Shown piece by piece: positions 19,202 to 28,319 of a stretch of 64,000 bases of DNA. The number at the start of each line of letters is the position of its first letter. Within the stretch, counting starts at the first letter, position 1. The DNA is taken from NCBI RefSeq assembly GCF_000024765.1, contig NC_013422.1:949501-1013500 (forward strand), in the 5' to 3' direction. The DNA comes from Halothiobacillus neapolitanus c2. Lineage in GTDB: Bacteria; Pseudomonadota; Gammaproteobacteria; Halothiobacillales; Halothiobacillaceae. The notes under the pieces were generated by a model. That model worked only from the letters and a program-made list of their open reading frames with translations, had not been told where the DNA came from and made no database searches. Both the position numbers and the translations under genes were made by a program.

Positions 19202-19735
19202 TCAGATATGGTGCGCTTCAGGCGTATCGGATTGATTCTTGGGAGGGGTGATGCGCTGCCAGGTCATGAAACTGTACGGAAAGGGGTTATCTGCATCAGC
19301 GGGATGATTTTCTTCGATAACCAGACGCCAGTCGCGACGGTTGTACGCTGGGAAAAAGGCATCACCATCATCGATGGTCGTGTGTACCAGCGTGAAATAG
19401 AGTCGATCTGCACGCGGCAGAAACTGGTAATAAATATTCGCACCACCAATGACCATGACCTCGGGGGCCTGGTCTGCGGCTTCAAGCGCCATATCCAGGC
19501 TATCAACGACCGTCACACCATCGGCATGAAAATCGGGATTACGGCTGATGACTATATTTTTCCGACCCGGCAGAGGACGACCAATCGAGTCATAGGTTTT
19601 ACGCCCCATGATAATCGGCTTGCCCATGGTGATCTTTTTGAAGCGCTGCAAATCGGCCGGTAGCGACCACGGCAGGGCATTGTAGCGCCCGATGACCTGA
19701 TTGCGTGTAAGCGCGGCAACTAATCCAATTTTCAT
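19202..19735 (-). CDS. folA: Dihydrofolate reductase
   Basis: A 177-residue DHFR with family blocks LVAALTRNQVIGRYNALPWSLPADL, MGRKTYDSIGRPLPGRKNIVISR and EVMVIGGANIYYQFL. It reduces dihydrofolate to tetrahydrofolate for thymidylate, purine and methionine synthesis. Its start overlaps the stop of the PsiE-like gene by ATGA, and thyA is two genes upstream, so thymidylate synthesis and dihydrofolate recycling are co-transcribed. Confidence 0.94.
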   Translation of the reverse strand: MKIGLVAALTRNQVIGRYNALPWSLPADLQRFKKITMGKPIIMGRKTYDSIGRPLPGRKNIVISRNPDFHADGVTVVDSLDMALEAADQAPEVMVIGGANIYYQFLPRADRLYFTLVHTTIDDGDAFFPAYNRRDWRLVIEENHPADADNPFPYSFMTWQRITPPKNQSDTPEAHHI

Positions 19736-20151
19736 GACTGATCCGGTGACCCGCCAGGAAATCGAGCGGAACTGTATTTGATGACGAGAATTGCGATGGC
19801 CAGCAAGGCAATGGCGCCTGTATAGGTAATGATCGTTATGTTGCTCATGACTTTGATATCGACCACGAGCACCCGGGTAATCGCCGTGATGGCGATATAG
19901 ATCAAAAACCGCACGGGCATTCGCTTGGTCTGGAAATAAATCCCGATCATCGCGAGGATTTCAAGATAAATGAAGAACAACAGCAGGTCGTCGAGAGATG
20001 GTGTGCCTTTATGCAAAATATCGACGACCGATGCGGTGGTTGACCAAAGTACGGCGACCCACAAAACAAACAAGAGCAAAACGTGGGCAATGTTATTGAG
20101 TTCGTTGCCGACCCTTTCTATGAATTTATGACTTGATGATAAACCCGACAT
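19732..20151 (-). CDS. PsiE-family phosphate-starvation membrane protein
   Basis: A 139-residue protein with four membrane segments and the PsiE pattern YLEILAMIGIYFQTKRMPVRFLIYIAITAITR. PsiE is induced by phosphate starvation in E. coli; its function is unknown. Placement between thyA and folA is unusual for it and suggests it simply shares their transcript. Confidence 0.78.
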   Translation of the reverse strand: MSGLSSSHKFIERVGNELNNIAHVLLLFVLWVAVLWSTTASVVDILHKGTPSLDDLLLFFIYLEILAMIGIYFQTKRMPVRFLIYIAITAITRVLVVDIKVMSNITIITYTGAIALLAIAILVIKYSSARFPGGSPDQS

Positions 20152-20180
20152 CTTGTGGCCTCGCTCTGATTATGGCTTGA

Positions 20181-20975
20181 TTATACGGCAACTGGCGCTG
20201 CGATATGCGGCAAGGGTGCATAGTCTTCAAGCACAAAATCATCGAATACGAACGACTCGATTGAGCGACGCTCAGGGTTGATCTTCATGGTCGGTAATTT
20301 GCCTGGCGTGCGCTCGAGTTGGGTACGCGCCTGTTCAAAATGGTTGTGGTAGATGTGTGCATCGCCCAGCGTATGAACGAACTCGCCGGGTTTCAGACCG
20401 GTGACCTGCGCAATCATGAGGGTGAGCAGGGCATAGCTTGCGATATTGAAGGGCACGCCCAGAAAAATGTCAGCGCTGCGTTGGTACAGTTGGCAGGAAA
20501 GTTTGCCATCGGCGACATAAAACTGGAACAACAAGTGGCAGGGCGGCAACGCCATATTCGGCACATCCGCCGGATTCCAGGCAGTGACGATCAGCCGGCG
20601 CGATTCCGGGGTTGTCTTGATGTCGTGGATGACCTGACTCAGTTGGTCGATGGTGCGGCCATCGGGCGTGGCCCAAGAGCGCCATTGTTTGCCGTAAACC
20701 GGGCCAAGGTTGCCTTCCGCATCGGCCCACTCATCCCAGATACGCACGCCGTTTTCCTGGAGATAACGAATATTGGTGTCGCCCTGAATAAACCATAAAA
20801 GCTCATGGATAATCGAGCGCAAGTGCAGTTTTTTGGTGGTCAGCGCCGGGAATCCCGCTTCGAGGTCAAAGCGCATCTGGTATCCAAATAGGGATCTCGT
20901 ACCCGTCCCGGTCCGGTCCCCCCGATCAACACCTTGCTCCATTACCTTCTGAAGTAAATCGAGGTATTGCTTCAT
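20181..20975 (-). CDS. thyA: Thymidylate synthase
   Basis: A 264-residue ThyA enzyme, the same length as that of E. coli. It has the catalytic cysteine in [13 protein letters not shown], the folate/dUMP segment [22 protein letters not shown] and the signature region [18 protein letters not shown]. It converts dUMP to dTMP using methylene-tetrahydrofolate, yielding dihydrofolate for FolA downstream. The start overlaps lgt by ATGA. Confidence 0.95.
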   Translation of the reverse strand: MKQYLDLLQKVMEQGVDRGDRTGTGTRSLFGYQMRFDLEAGFPALTTKKLHLRSIIHELLWFIQGDTNIRYLQENGVRIWDEWADAEGNLGPVYGKQWRSWATPDGRTIDQLSQVIHDIKTTPESRRLIVTAWNPADVPNMALPPCHLLFQFYVADGKLSCQLYQRSADIFLGVPFNIASYALLTLMIAQVTGLKPGEFVHTLGDAHIYHNHFEQARTQLERTPGKLPTMKINPERRSIESFVFDDFVLEDYAPLPHIAAPVAV

Positions 20976-21799
20976 GTGCTTTGCTCCGAGTTGGACGGTG
21001 AATTATCTGATCTGTCCATGATGCGTTTGTGATAGGCATACCAGAGCAGGGCGAATCCGAACATGATCATGGGGAATGAGAGGACCTGGCCCATGGTGAG
21101 CCACCCGTCCCACAAATAGCCGAGCTGCGGATCGGGTTCGCGCACAAACTCGACCAAAAAGCGGAATGTGCCATAGAAAATCAGGAACACGGCTGAAACA
21201 GCCATGCGTGGCCGCGGCTTGATTGAAAAGAAGAACAGGATCAAAAAAAGCAGAATCCCTTCGGAAAATGCTTCATAAAGCATGGAGGGCTGCCGTGGTA
21301 ACGGACCGCCGGTCGGGAAAACCATGCCCCACGGCAGCGTAGTGACTTTGCCCCACAGCTCGCCGTTGATGAAATTGCCGATACGCCCGGCGAAAAGGCC
21401 GATCGGTACCAGTGGGGCAATAAAGTCCATCAACGTGAAAAAATGCAATTTGTATTTACGAGCGAAGAGGGCCATGGCAGTCATGACGCCAATCAATCCG
21501 CCGTGAAAGCTCATACCGCCGTCCCAGATCTGGAAAATGGTCAAGGGGTGGTGAATCAGCTCCGGCGCCTGATAAAAGACCATATAGCCGATTCGCCCAC
21601 CCAATATGACCCCAAGAGCGCCATAAAAAATCAGGTCGTCTACCAGTAATGGGCTCAACGGCCAATTGGGTTTGGCTGCACGGTAGCGACCAAGTGCCCA
21701 AGCGCCGACAAAACCAACCAGATACATCAATCCATACCAATGTACCTTGAGTGGCCCTAAAGACAGCGCGACGGGGTCGATATGGGGGTAAGCCAGCAT
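20972..21799 (-). CDS. lgt: Prolipoprotein diacylglyceryl transferase
   Basis: A 275-residue inner-membrane enzyme that attaches diacylglycerol to the lipobox cysteine of prolipoproteins. The Lgt signature [13 protein letters not shown] and the HGGLIG motif are visible among about seven membrane segments. The lgt-thyA pair is common in gammaproteobacteria. Confidence 0.94.
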   Translation of the reverse strand: MLAYPHIDPVALSLGPLKVHWYGLMYLVGFVGAWALGRYRAAKPNWPLSPLLVDDLIFYGALGVILGGRIGYMVFYQAPELIHHPLTIFQIWDGGMSFHGGLIGVMTAMALFARKYKLHFFTLMDFIAPLVPIGLFAGRIGNFINGELWGKVTTLPWGMVFPTGGPLPRQPSMLYEAFSEGILLFLILFFFSIKPRPRMAVSAVFLIFYGTFRFLVEFVREPDPQLGYLWDGWLTMGQVLSFPMIMFGFALLWYAYHKRIMDRSDNSPSNSEQST

Positions 21800-22178
21800 T
21801 GAGTTGCCTTTTTTAACTTATAGGGTCGGGGGGGAATTCTAGACGATTAGAGGGTTGGATGGGAGTGAGCGGTTGAGACCGCATGACCATTATTTACATG
21901 GGAGGCTAGAAAAACGCGTCATTCCCGCGTAGGCGGGAATCCAGCACCTTGATTTTTCTGGGTTCCCGCTTTCGCGGGAACGACGAATCATGGGTATTTC
22001 GAGGTGACCATATGATCAGGCAAAGAGGATTCCATAAATTAAAGTCTGCACGAATACTGACCTTTTCGAGCAGAAAAAGTTAGCCCAGTTGTCATTGGCG
22101 CGAGCCAGCGAAAATTCTGATGGTCTTGAGCGGAGCGTGTTCAGGTTAAGAGAACATTGCTTGAATGTCAGCGATTTC
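21800..22178. other. Non-coding gap between lgt and csoS1D
   Basis: No gene is supported in this 379-base stretch. It holds the second MITE-like repeat (21903-22008), whose two strong hairpins lie downstream of the last carboxysome gene and might help end the transcript. The region around 22009-22178 shows no clear motif. Confidence 0.6.
21903..22008. repeat. MITE-like repeat, copy 2
   Basis: Nearly identical to the repeat at 19088-19197: ATTCCCGC...GCGGGAAT, then CCTTGATTTTTCTGG, then GTTCCCGC...GCGGGAAC, ending in TATTTCGAGGTGACC. It separates lgt from the carboxysome cluster. Confidence 0.85.
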
Positions 22179-22820
22179 TTAGAACCCTTCAGCGCGACGC
22201 GCACGCGCGTTGATGCTTGCGATTGTGGCCTCAGCCGCCCGCATGGCTTCTTCGGTTTCCGCTTCGCTGCCCATCATGGTCAGGCGACCAAAGTTACCAA
22301 AAGCACGTACATCGATCAGAGTCACATGAGCTGCTTTCTCGGCCTCGTTGGCAGCCTGAACAATATAACCTGCCGGTTCTGTTTCAAGGATGAACATGCT
22401 TTTGCCCGGCAACAGCATAGAGCCTTTACGCAACTGGCGATTGATCAAGGTGGCATGATCGGGGGTAATCGCTCGAATGATCTCTTTCCATGCGATGCGA
22501 CAAGGCAGACGATCTTCTTGCGCGTGATTGATTTCTCTTAAAACGGCCTCACCGGATGCGAGAACGTCGCTTTGGTTTCGGTAATGAATTTCCATCGAGC
22601 CAAAAGCACGCTCGACTACCTGTTCGCCGAGACGAACGTTCGTGGCCTTTAGCGCAATATCACTGAGGCGATGGACGGCCATGCCCGGCGCGACTTCAAT
22701 CCACAAGCAGGCATCACCCGGAACGGGAAGAAAGCCTTGCGATGATGTCGCAAGATAGGATGCAAGCTGCGGTTGAAGCGAATCGATAAACGAATAGACG
22801 CGCAAATCAATGTTGTTCAT
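22179..22820 (-). CDS. csoS1D: Carboxysome shell trimer protein CsoS1D (tandem BMC)
   Basis: A 213-residue protein with two BMC folds in tandem, the second ending [39 protein letters not shown]. CsoS1D forms trimers with pseudo-hexamer shape and a large gated pore in the alpha-carboxysome shell, probably for larger metabolites such as RuBP. It is the last gene of the cluster. I chose the second ATG (22820), seven bases after AGGGA; the first (22826) is too close to it. The ribosome binding site lies in a perfect hairpin (separate entry). Confidence 0.85.
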
Positions 22821-22822
22821 GC

Positions 22823-22841
22823 GCATCTTCCCTGAAGATGC
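22823..22841 (-). promoter_or_regulatory. Hairpin enclosing the csoS1D ribosome binding site
   Basis: On the minus strand GCATCTTC (22841-22834), loop AGG, then GAAGATGC (22830-22823) form a perfect 8-bp stem. The AGGGAAG ribosome binding site spans the loop and the 3' arm, and the start codon follows two bases later. The fold would limit ribosome access. Confidence 0.6.
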
Positions 22842-22904
22842 ACACTGATTTCATTGATTTTCACTTGTATCTTGATTTGGGCGGATACAGTTTGGTCTGG
22901 AGTT

Positions 22905-23207
22905 TTAATCATCATCGGACAGTTCCGGGTCCCATCCATTTTCCCGGGCGCGTTTTAGTGCATCTTCCTGAATTCTTAGGTACTTTTCTTTAAGCTCGGG
23001 TGGCAAGCGGCTCGGGATGTGTGCATACGGTTCCCAGGCAGCAAACACCTTTTCATACAGCATTTGAATCTGTGTGTGGGTCCAGCCGGTACCCGTTTCC
23101 GTTTCTGGAATAAAGCCAAACAGCCAACCATCTCGGATAATTTTTCCGATGTGCGTCATGCCGCCTTGTGCGTCAAGATCAAGACCGACATAGCTGGTGT
23201 GTTTCAT
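22905..23207 (-). CDS. Small conserved-looking protein of the carboxysome cluster, function unknown
   Basis: A 100-residue soluble protein I cannot assign. It starts MKHTSYVGLDLDAQGGMTHIG, has an aromatic-rich middle (GWLFGFIPETETGTGWTHTQ) and a helical, charged end finishing in DDD. I chose the ATG at 23207, 31 bases after the cbbQ stop; the longer frame would overlap cbbQ. It lies between cbbQ and csoS1D, so a role in Rubisco activation or carboxysome assembly is plausible but is only inferred from position. Confidence 0.7.
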   Translation of the reverse strand: MKHTSYVGLDLDAQGGMTHIGKIIRDGWLFGFIPETETGTGWTHTQIQMLYEKVFAAWEPYAHIPSRLPPELKEKYLRIQEDALKRARENGWDPELSDDD

Positions 23208-23238
23208 GTTGTGCGTATTACCTGTTGGTACGGAAGGC

Positions 23239-24042
23239 TTAAAAGAACGTTTTGACGACGGTGTCGAGTGCATCGCGCATGTCGACATCATCTGTGATCG
23301 GGTTGACAAGCGTCATGGTGCAGGCAGCGCGGGCATCAACGCCTTTGGCAATCAATTTGCCTGCATAGACTAACAGACGCGTGGAGAGGCCTTCATCCAG
23401 GCCATGACCCTTGAGGTTACGTGCTTTTTGTGCGATCTGAACCAGTTTTTCAGCAGTGTCTTTATCAACCCCGGCCTCGTGGCTCACAATTTCGGCTTCA
23501 ATGTCTGGTTTAGGGTAGTCAAAATCAAGCGCACCAAAACGTTGCTTGGTGGATTGCTTGAGGTCTTTCATCAGGCTTTGATAGCCCGGATTGTAAGAAA
23601 TCACGATTTGGAAATCGGGATGCGCTTCAACCAATTCGCCCTTTTTCTCAAGTGGCAGTACTCGACGGTGATCGGTCAATGGATGGATGACGACGATGGT
23701 ATCCTGACGGGCCTCAACAATTTCATCGAGGTAGCAGATGGCACCAATGCGCGCAGCGACCGTAAGCGGGCCATCTTGCCAACGGGTGCCATCTTTATCG
23801 AGCAAATAGCGGCCGACAAGATCGGATGCCGTCATGTCTTCATTACACGCGATGGTGATTAAGGGGCGGTTGAGCTTCCAAGCCATATGTTCGACAAAAC
23901 GTGATTTACCACAGCCGGTCGGGCCTTTGAGCATCATGGGAATGCGTGCTTCGTAACCGGCGCGATATAACTCGATTTCGTCTTGTACAGCTCGATAATA
24001 GGGCTCTTTGCGTACGCGATATTGATCTGCATTTTGTGTCAT
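23239..24042 (-). CDS. cbbQ: Rubisco activase AAA+ subunit CbbQ
   Basis: A 267-residue MoxR-type AAA+ protein. Walker A is GPTGCGKS (residues 40-47), Walker B is [10 protein letters not shown], and sensor 1 is [11 protein letters not shown]. CbbQ hexamers use ATP, together with CbbO, to release inhibitory sugar phosphates from Rubisco. In this cluster cbbO lies upstream, separated by the DAB1 genes, an arrangement seen in alpha-carboxysome bacteria. A proteobacterial NirQ/NorQ relative is excluded by context. Confidence 0.92.
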   Translation of the reverse strand: MTQNADQYRVRKEPYYRAVQDEIELYRAGYEARIPMMLKGPTGCGKSRFVEHMAWKLNRPLITIACNEDMTASDLVGRYLLDKDGTRWQDGPLTVAARIGAICYLDEIVEARQDTIVVIHPLTDHRRVLPLEKKGELVEAHPDFQIVISYNPGYQSLMKDLKQSTKQRFGALDFDYPKPDIEAEIVSHEAGVDKDTAEKLVQIAQKARNLKGHGLDEGLSTRLLVYAGKLIAKGVDARAACTMTLVNPITDDVDMRDALDTVVKTFF

Positions 24043-24094
24043 TTAAATTGCCTTGTTCTGGTCGATGTAGCCGTCTTTCTGATTTAAATCGTAT

Positions 24095-24430
24095 TTATTT
24101 AGCGTCTGTTTTGAACTTGACCGGACGACTGACCTGAATGTCAGAAACAAATACTACTCCGCTGTGTTTGCTGAAAAAGGGGGCGAAGCCTTCCAGCAAG
24201 GGAGAAACGAGCTCTTCCGGAACGGCGGTGATGATCATGTTCAGCACTTCATCTTCGTTAAACATGAGATGGCCTTCATGAAAGCCTTGAGCCCCTTTGC
24301 CTGAAAGGTTGCCGACAATGGTGTAGCCCTTGACGCCTGCTCGGTCGAGTAAATCCGTGGCGAATGATTGATGTTCACCTTCGAGGATGATTTCCAGTTT
24401 TTTCAATTGGGTAAGGTTGAGGTTTTTCAT
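24095..24430 (-). CDS. Carboxysome-associated PII-like protein (CPII)
   Basis: A 111-residue protein with a PII-like ferredoxin fold pattern (LKKLEIILEGEHQSFATDLLDRAGVKGYTIV... then EDEVLNMIITAVPEELVSPLLEGFAPFF). CPII proteins from alpha-carboxysome clusters bind ADP/AMP and bicarbonate. Its start overlaps the dabA1 stop by ATGA, so it should be made together with the bicarbonate pump and may sense bicarbonate or energy state to control it. That regulatory link is inference. Confidence 0.82.
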   Translation of the reverse strand: MKNLNLTQLKKLEIILEGEHQSFATDLLDRAGVKGYTIVGNLSGKGAQGFHEGHLMFNEDEVLNMIITAVPEELVSPLLEGFAPFFSKHSGVVFVSDIQVSRPVKFKTDAK

Positions 24431-27400
24431 GCGCTGAGTTCTTCTTCAAGCAAGGGTTTGACCGAGGGCGTGTACTGCGGATCATTGTTGAGATTGTACC
24501 ATTCGCCGCGATCATAAAAAAGACGATCGCCCGTTTCCGGATCAACGACAACAACAGTGATCCAGCCGTTGGTAATCAGGGACATCACCTTGGGCAATCG
24601 ACCCGCTACTTCGAGGGTGAATGCTGCGGGTGCTTCGATAATCGCCAAGAGACGGATGGGCTCGTGGTATGGGCGTCCATCTTTAAGCACCGACTGTGCT
24701 GGTAACCCTGTTCGCAAGTCACTTAAATTACCCGTAACCACACCAAAACGACCTACGACGTTGTGATAGGCCTTGCTGCCACTGCCAAAGTGTTCGTTAT
24801 CTACCGCTGAGAAATAATGCTCAAGATTGATCCACTGGCCGATAATTAGCGGGTTGCTGAGAATGTTTTCAAGGTGGCGGCCTTTGGGATCGAGTCGATA
24901 ATCGTAAGACTGCAAAAACGTTCGACCGCTTAAGTTCGCACCCTCGGTCAAATGTCGGCCGCCGGCGACGACGCTCGCATTTCTCGCCAAGCCCCACTCT
25001 GGCCGAACTTGGGTCCAGTCGCTGGCATTCCGCTCAATTTGTTTTTGTGCCGATAATGTGTCGATGTTGGGCGAAGGATGATCAAGCAGAGCAGGCAAGC
25101 GTTCTGCCGCTGACAAACGGGTGGCCGCACGTAAGCCGTTACGCAAGCGTTCGAGGTAAACAAGATGGCTGTTTGGAAGCAAATCAAGGTCTTGCAGTGA
25201 CAATTGATCGGTTGTGGTGTTGTGCATGACGGACACAAACCAAGTATCTTCAGGTATCTGGATGCCTTGCTTGGCCAGTCTGCGACGTACTTCAGGCTTA
25301 TTGGCCATGTGGGCAAGCACCCGGGCAGAAACCAGCCCATGACTACCACCACATGCACCGCAGTCAAGCGCGGATTCGTAGGGATTATTGTCGGAAGTGC
25401 TGCCGTGACCGGCCAATAAAACAAAGCGTGAAAAGTTTTCGGTCAATCCGATGGATGTGAGTGCCTTGTCAACATAAAACACCTGTTCATCGAGGCTAAA
25501 ACCAATCCTGGCCAAGCGTTCCATTTGCATGGAAACAAATGAGCGATTGATTTTATAGTCCTTTTTCAGCCCTGCGATAAACTGAGTTTCGGCCGTTGGG
25601 CTCAAGGCGAAACGGCGCGCGAATTCGGTCTGTTCGTGATAGTTATCCATGGCCGCTTCGCGCAGTTCGCGGATCATGGCATCGGTGACTGCTTCGCGTT
25701 CGATGCCAAATTCCTGATGAATGGCGCGCACAATCATGGCGCGTTGCAGCGAACGGACGATTGAGTCGGCTTGTTCGCGGGTGAGTTTATCCACCAGCAA
25801 ACGAGTTGCCTGTGCTTTTGGTTCGATATGATTGCGTATTTGGGTGTAGCGTCGCGGGGCAATGGTTTTGCCGATCATGTCGAAACCAAACAGCAAACCG
25901 GCCGCTTCAACCGTGAAGTAGGGTGAAAGGATCGAGCTTTTCATCTCATGTAGCACATGGTCGGCGGAAGAATAAAAGTCTGTTTCAATGCTTGTGGCAC
26001 CCACGGGCACTTCAAGCACCAGATTTTTAGGGGTAATGACCACCGGGCAAAGATTAACTTCACTGCCCTTGCCAAGGCCAATATAGCTTACCGGAACACC
26101 AAAAAACCCGGCGATACCATAGGTTTGATACTCGCCTACCGTTTCCAGATTACGGCGTATCGGCTCGGAGCGCACATCGATACAGAACAATGCCTGGGCA
26201 AAGGGCCGTTTTTCTTTTTTATGCGGTGCATACAGTTGAATCTGGTTGATGATTTCCCGTCGATAGACCGATTCCATCGCACGAAGCCAGATCATGCCTT
26301 CTTCGTTTTCAAACGCCTCGATAAGTGTCATGAGTTGCTTGATTTGAGGCGCATTCAGCGCCATAAGGGCATCGGTTTGCCCCGCTTTGCTGGCTAAATC
26401 ACGAAGCGCATCAGCTTGTCGTGTTGCCTCGAATTGGCGTTGTTGGCGCAGGTAGCCCGGAAGAATGTTGTTGATCCTTTGAGGCTTTTTATGCGACAGC
26501 GCATCATCAACATCATGAGCAAACGCGGGCAATATGCAGCCACCGTAATAGGCTTGACGCAGATAGCATTCGGCGGTGTGCCCTTCGATATATTCTTGCA
26601 GCACTTTGACTGTCATCGGTGTGCGCTTTTGACGGCTATGTTCACGGATCAAGGCCAAGCCTAAAACGAGCCGGATGGCCAGGAAATCGATGAGATCCCC
26701 CGGGTACTGCTCGGCCCAATAGTAGTGCTTGGAAGAGGAGCGCCAGCGAATAAAACCTGCCCAGCCATGCAAACGAGTCAGTTCGCGGGTAATCAGCCCA
26801 TCCCAGTGAGCCTCCTCAATGCCCAGTTCGTCGAGAATGTAGGCGATGATGCCCTCTGGCGTATCGTCCTGATCGAGGATCTGTTTGATATGCATGCCAC
26901 GTAAAAACAGGCGTAAATTACGTTTTGCCAGGGCCGTCCAAGCTGCGAACAATCCTTGGTGGCGGCCGGGCATTTGGATGGTTGATTGGCCTTCATCGAA
27001 AAAGTCGAGACAGCTTTTGATTACCAATTCATCGAGTGTGGTGCCCATTTGCGTGCCGAACAGCAAATCGATGGCTTCGTACAGGGGGCGCTCTGGTGCA
27101 AACTGCGCACATAAGCGTTGAGTTAGCGCTTTAAGATCGAGCGCCTCTGCATTTTCCAGTTGTTTCCCGTGCAAGGCTTGGAACACATCATCATGATCGG
27201 CGAGCGCGCGCGTTCTAGTTACTTTGTTCTTAACCGAACACATCAAGTCGCTAAGTAACGATGCCAAATCCAAACCGTTGAGCGTTTCTTGTTTTGAAAT
27301 AAAATCGGCTATGTCACGCTTTATGCTGTTTTGATCAACTCGGCCTTCCTTGTGATAGCGCTGGTAATCCTCACGCGGCAAAAATCCCCGTGCGTGAAAG

Positions 27401-27567
27401 AGTTTTTCACCCTGGCGAACCGCCTGTTCGAAGGGCAGATGCTCCAGACCATGGAGCGGGTTATGGTGAATGAACGTCCGCATAGGCCAGAAATTGGGGA
27501 TTGGCTCGGCAGCCATGTGCACCATGGAACGAATTTTCAGGCGTTTACCCAAAGGGAGTTTGCTCAT
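24427..27567 (-). CDS. dabA1: Inorganic carbon pump subunit DabA1
   Basis: A 1046-residue DUF2309 protein. It contains a beta-carbonic-anhydrase-like zinc site: C462 and D464 in FCIDVRSEP, then H721 in LLAGHGSTSDN and C736 in LDCGACGGSHG. In the DAB complex, DabA is thought to hydrate CO2 one way to bicarbonate inside the cell, driven by the membrane partner DabB. It is longer than DabA2 (about 830 residues). It sits between an unrecognised membrane protein gene and the PII-like gene, with ATGA overlap to the latter. Confidence 0.93.
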   Translation of the reverse strand: MSKLPLGKRLKIRSMVHMAAEPIPNFWPMRTFIHHNPLHGLEHLPFEQAVRQGEKLFHARGFLPREDYQRYHKEGRVDQNSIKRDIADFISKQETLNGLDLASLLSDLMCSVKNKVTRTRALADHDDVFQALHGKQLENAEALDLKALTQRLCAQFAPERPLYEAIDLLFGTQMGTTLDELVIKSCLDFFDEGQSTIQMPGRHQGLFAAWTALAKRNLRLFLRGMHIKQILDQDDTPEGIIAYILDELGIEEAHWDGLITRELTRLHGWAGFIRWRSSSKHYYWAEQYPGDLIDFLAIRLVLGLALIREHSRQKRTPMTVKVLQEYIEGHTAECYLRQAYYGGCILPAFAHDVDDALSHKKPQRINNILPGYLRQQRQFEATRQADALRDLASKAGQTDALMALNAPQIKQLMTLIEAFENEEGMIWLRAMESVYRREIINQIQLYAPHKKEKRPFAQALFCIDVRSEPIRRNLETVGEYQTYGIAGFFGVPVSYIGLGKGSEVNLCPVVITPKNLVLEVPVGATSIETDFYSSADHVLHEMKSSILSPYFTVEAAGLLFGFDMIGKTIAPRRYTQIRNHIEPKAQATRLLVDKLTREQADSIVRSLQRAMIVRAIHQEFGIEREAVTDAMIRELREAAMDNYHEQTEFARRFALSPTAETQFIAGLKKDYKINRSFVSMQMERLARIGFSLDEQVFYVDKALTSIGLTENFSRFVLLAGHGSTSDNNPYESALDCGACGGSHGLVSARVLAHMANKPEVRRRLAKQGIQIPEDTWFVSVMHNTTTDQLSLQDLDLLPNSHLVYLERLRNGLRAATRLSAAERLPALLDHPSPNIDTLSAQKQIERNASDWTQVRPEWGLARNASVVAGGRHLTEGANLSGRTFLQSYDYRLDPKGRHLENILSNPLIIGQWINLEHYFSAVDNEHFGSGSKAYHNVVGRFGVVTGNLSDLRTGLPAQSVLKDGRPYHEPIRLLAIIEAPAAFTLEVAGRLPKVMSLITNGWITVVVVDPETGDRLFYDRGEWYNLNNDPQYTPSVKPLLEEELSA

Positions 27568-27571
27568 GGGA

Positions 27572-28318
27572 TCAAGCTCCTGTCCAAATCAGATTAATCA
27601 CAACAATCGTTGCTATCAGGCCAACAAAGCCCCATGTTGTGGTTGAAGAGAGATCGGCGGCATCTGTCTCGGCGCGTGGCCCGAAAACAAACCCATTCAA
27701 TAACCGCGTGCCTGCCCAACTCCAAAGCAACCAGGTAAGCAAAATCGGCAGAGCGAATAAGATGGAGCTATGCGCCAGCAATGCCAACATTGCAAAAAAA
27801 CTGGGGAAAATAGGGAGTGCCATTGCGGCCAACACCACGATGACAATGACGCTGGATAAGCGCGGTAAAGCCCGCGCCAACCCCACAACTAAACCACTGT
27901 AAGCAGCGCCAAAACGTTCTTGCAGTGCAATGGCAATGAAGATCAGCAAAGCCGGCGCAACGGACATCCACAGGGCGAAACTGTGCAGTTCGCTACTGGC
28001 TGGAAGATCGGCGGCGATAATCCAAGCCAGCGCCCAGGCGGACGTGGCGAGCATCCCGGCCCACTGGGAGAGCACACGCACCGTCAGCAATCGCCAGGCA
28101 TAGAAGACTGCCGTAAGCACTGCCCAGCCAACGAAGAATCCGGAATCCAGCGGCAAACCAGCCCATGCAAGCAAGAAAACGCCGATTTGAGGCCAGATAA
28201 AAATCAGCAGTACCCGCGCGATGGGGTTTTTGATTCGGCCGAGCAGGGCATTGAATACCATGCTCAAGGGGAACAAGGGCAGAAAGAACCCGGCCAGTAA
28301 CATCAAGAAAAAGGACAT
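27572..28318 (-). CDS. Membrane protein between dabB1 and dabA1, function unknown
   Basis: A 248-residue protein with about seven hydrophobic segments starting at the N-terminus (MSFFLMLLAGFFLPLFPLSMVFNALLG). It begins right after the dabB1 stop and ends four bases before the dabA1 start, so it is translated as part of the DAB1 unit. I recognise it only as the hypothetical gene in that place in Halothiobacillus. It may be an accessory membrane subunit or assembly factor of DAB1; no catalytic motif is visible. Confidence 0.78.
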   Translation of the reverse strand: MSFFLMLLAGFFLPLFPLSMVFNALLGRIKNPIARVLLIFIWPQIGVFLLAWAGLPLDSGFFVGWAVLTAVFYAWRLLTVRVLSQWAGMLATSAWALAWIIAADLPASSELHSFALWMSVAPALLIFIAIALQERFGAAYSGLVVGLARALPRLSSVIVIVVLAAMALPIFPSFFAMLALLAHSSILFALPILLTWLLWSWAGTRLLNGFVFGPRAETDAADLSSTTTWGFVGLIATIVVINLIWTGA

Positions 28319-28319
28319 A

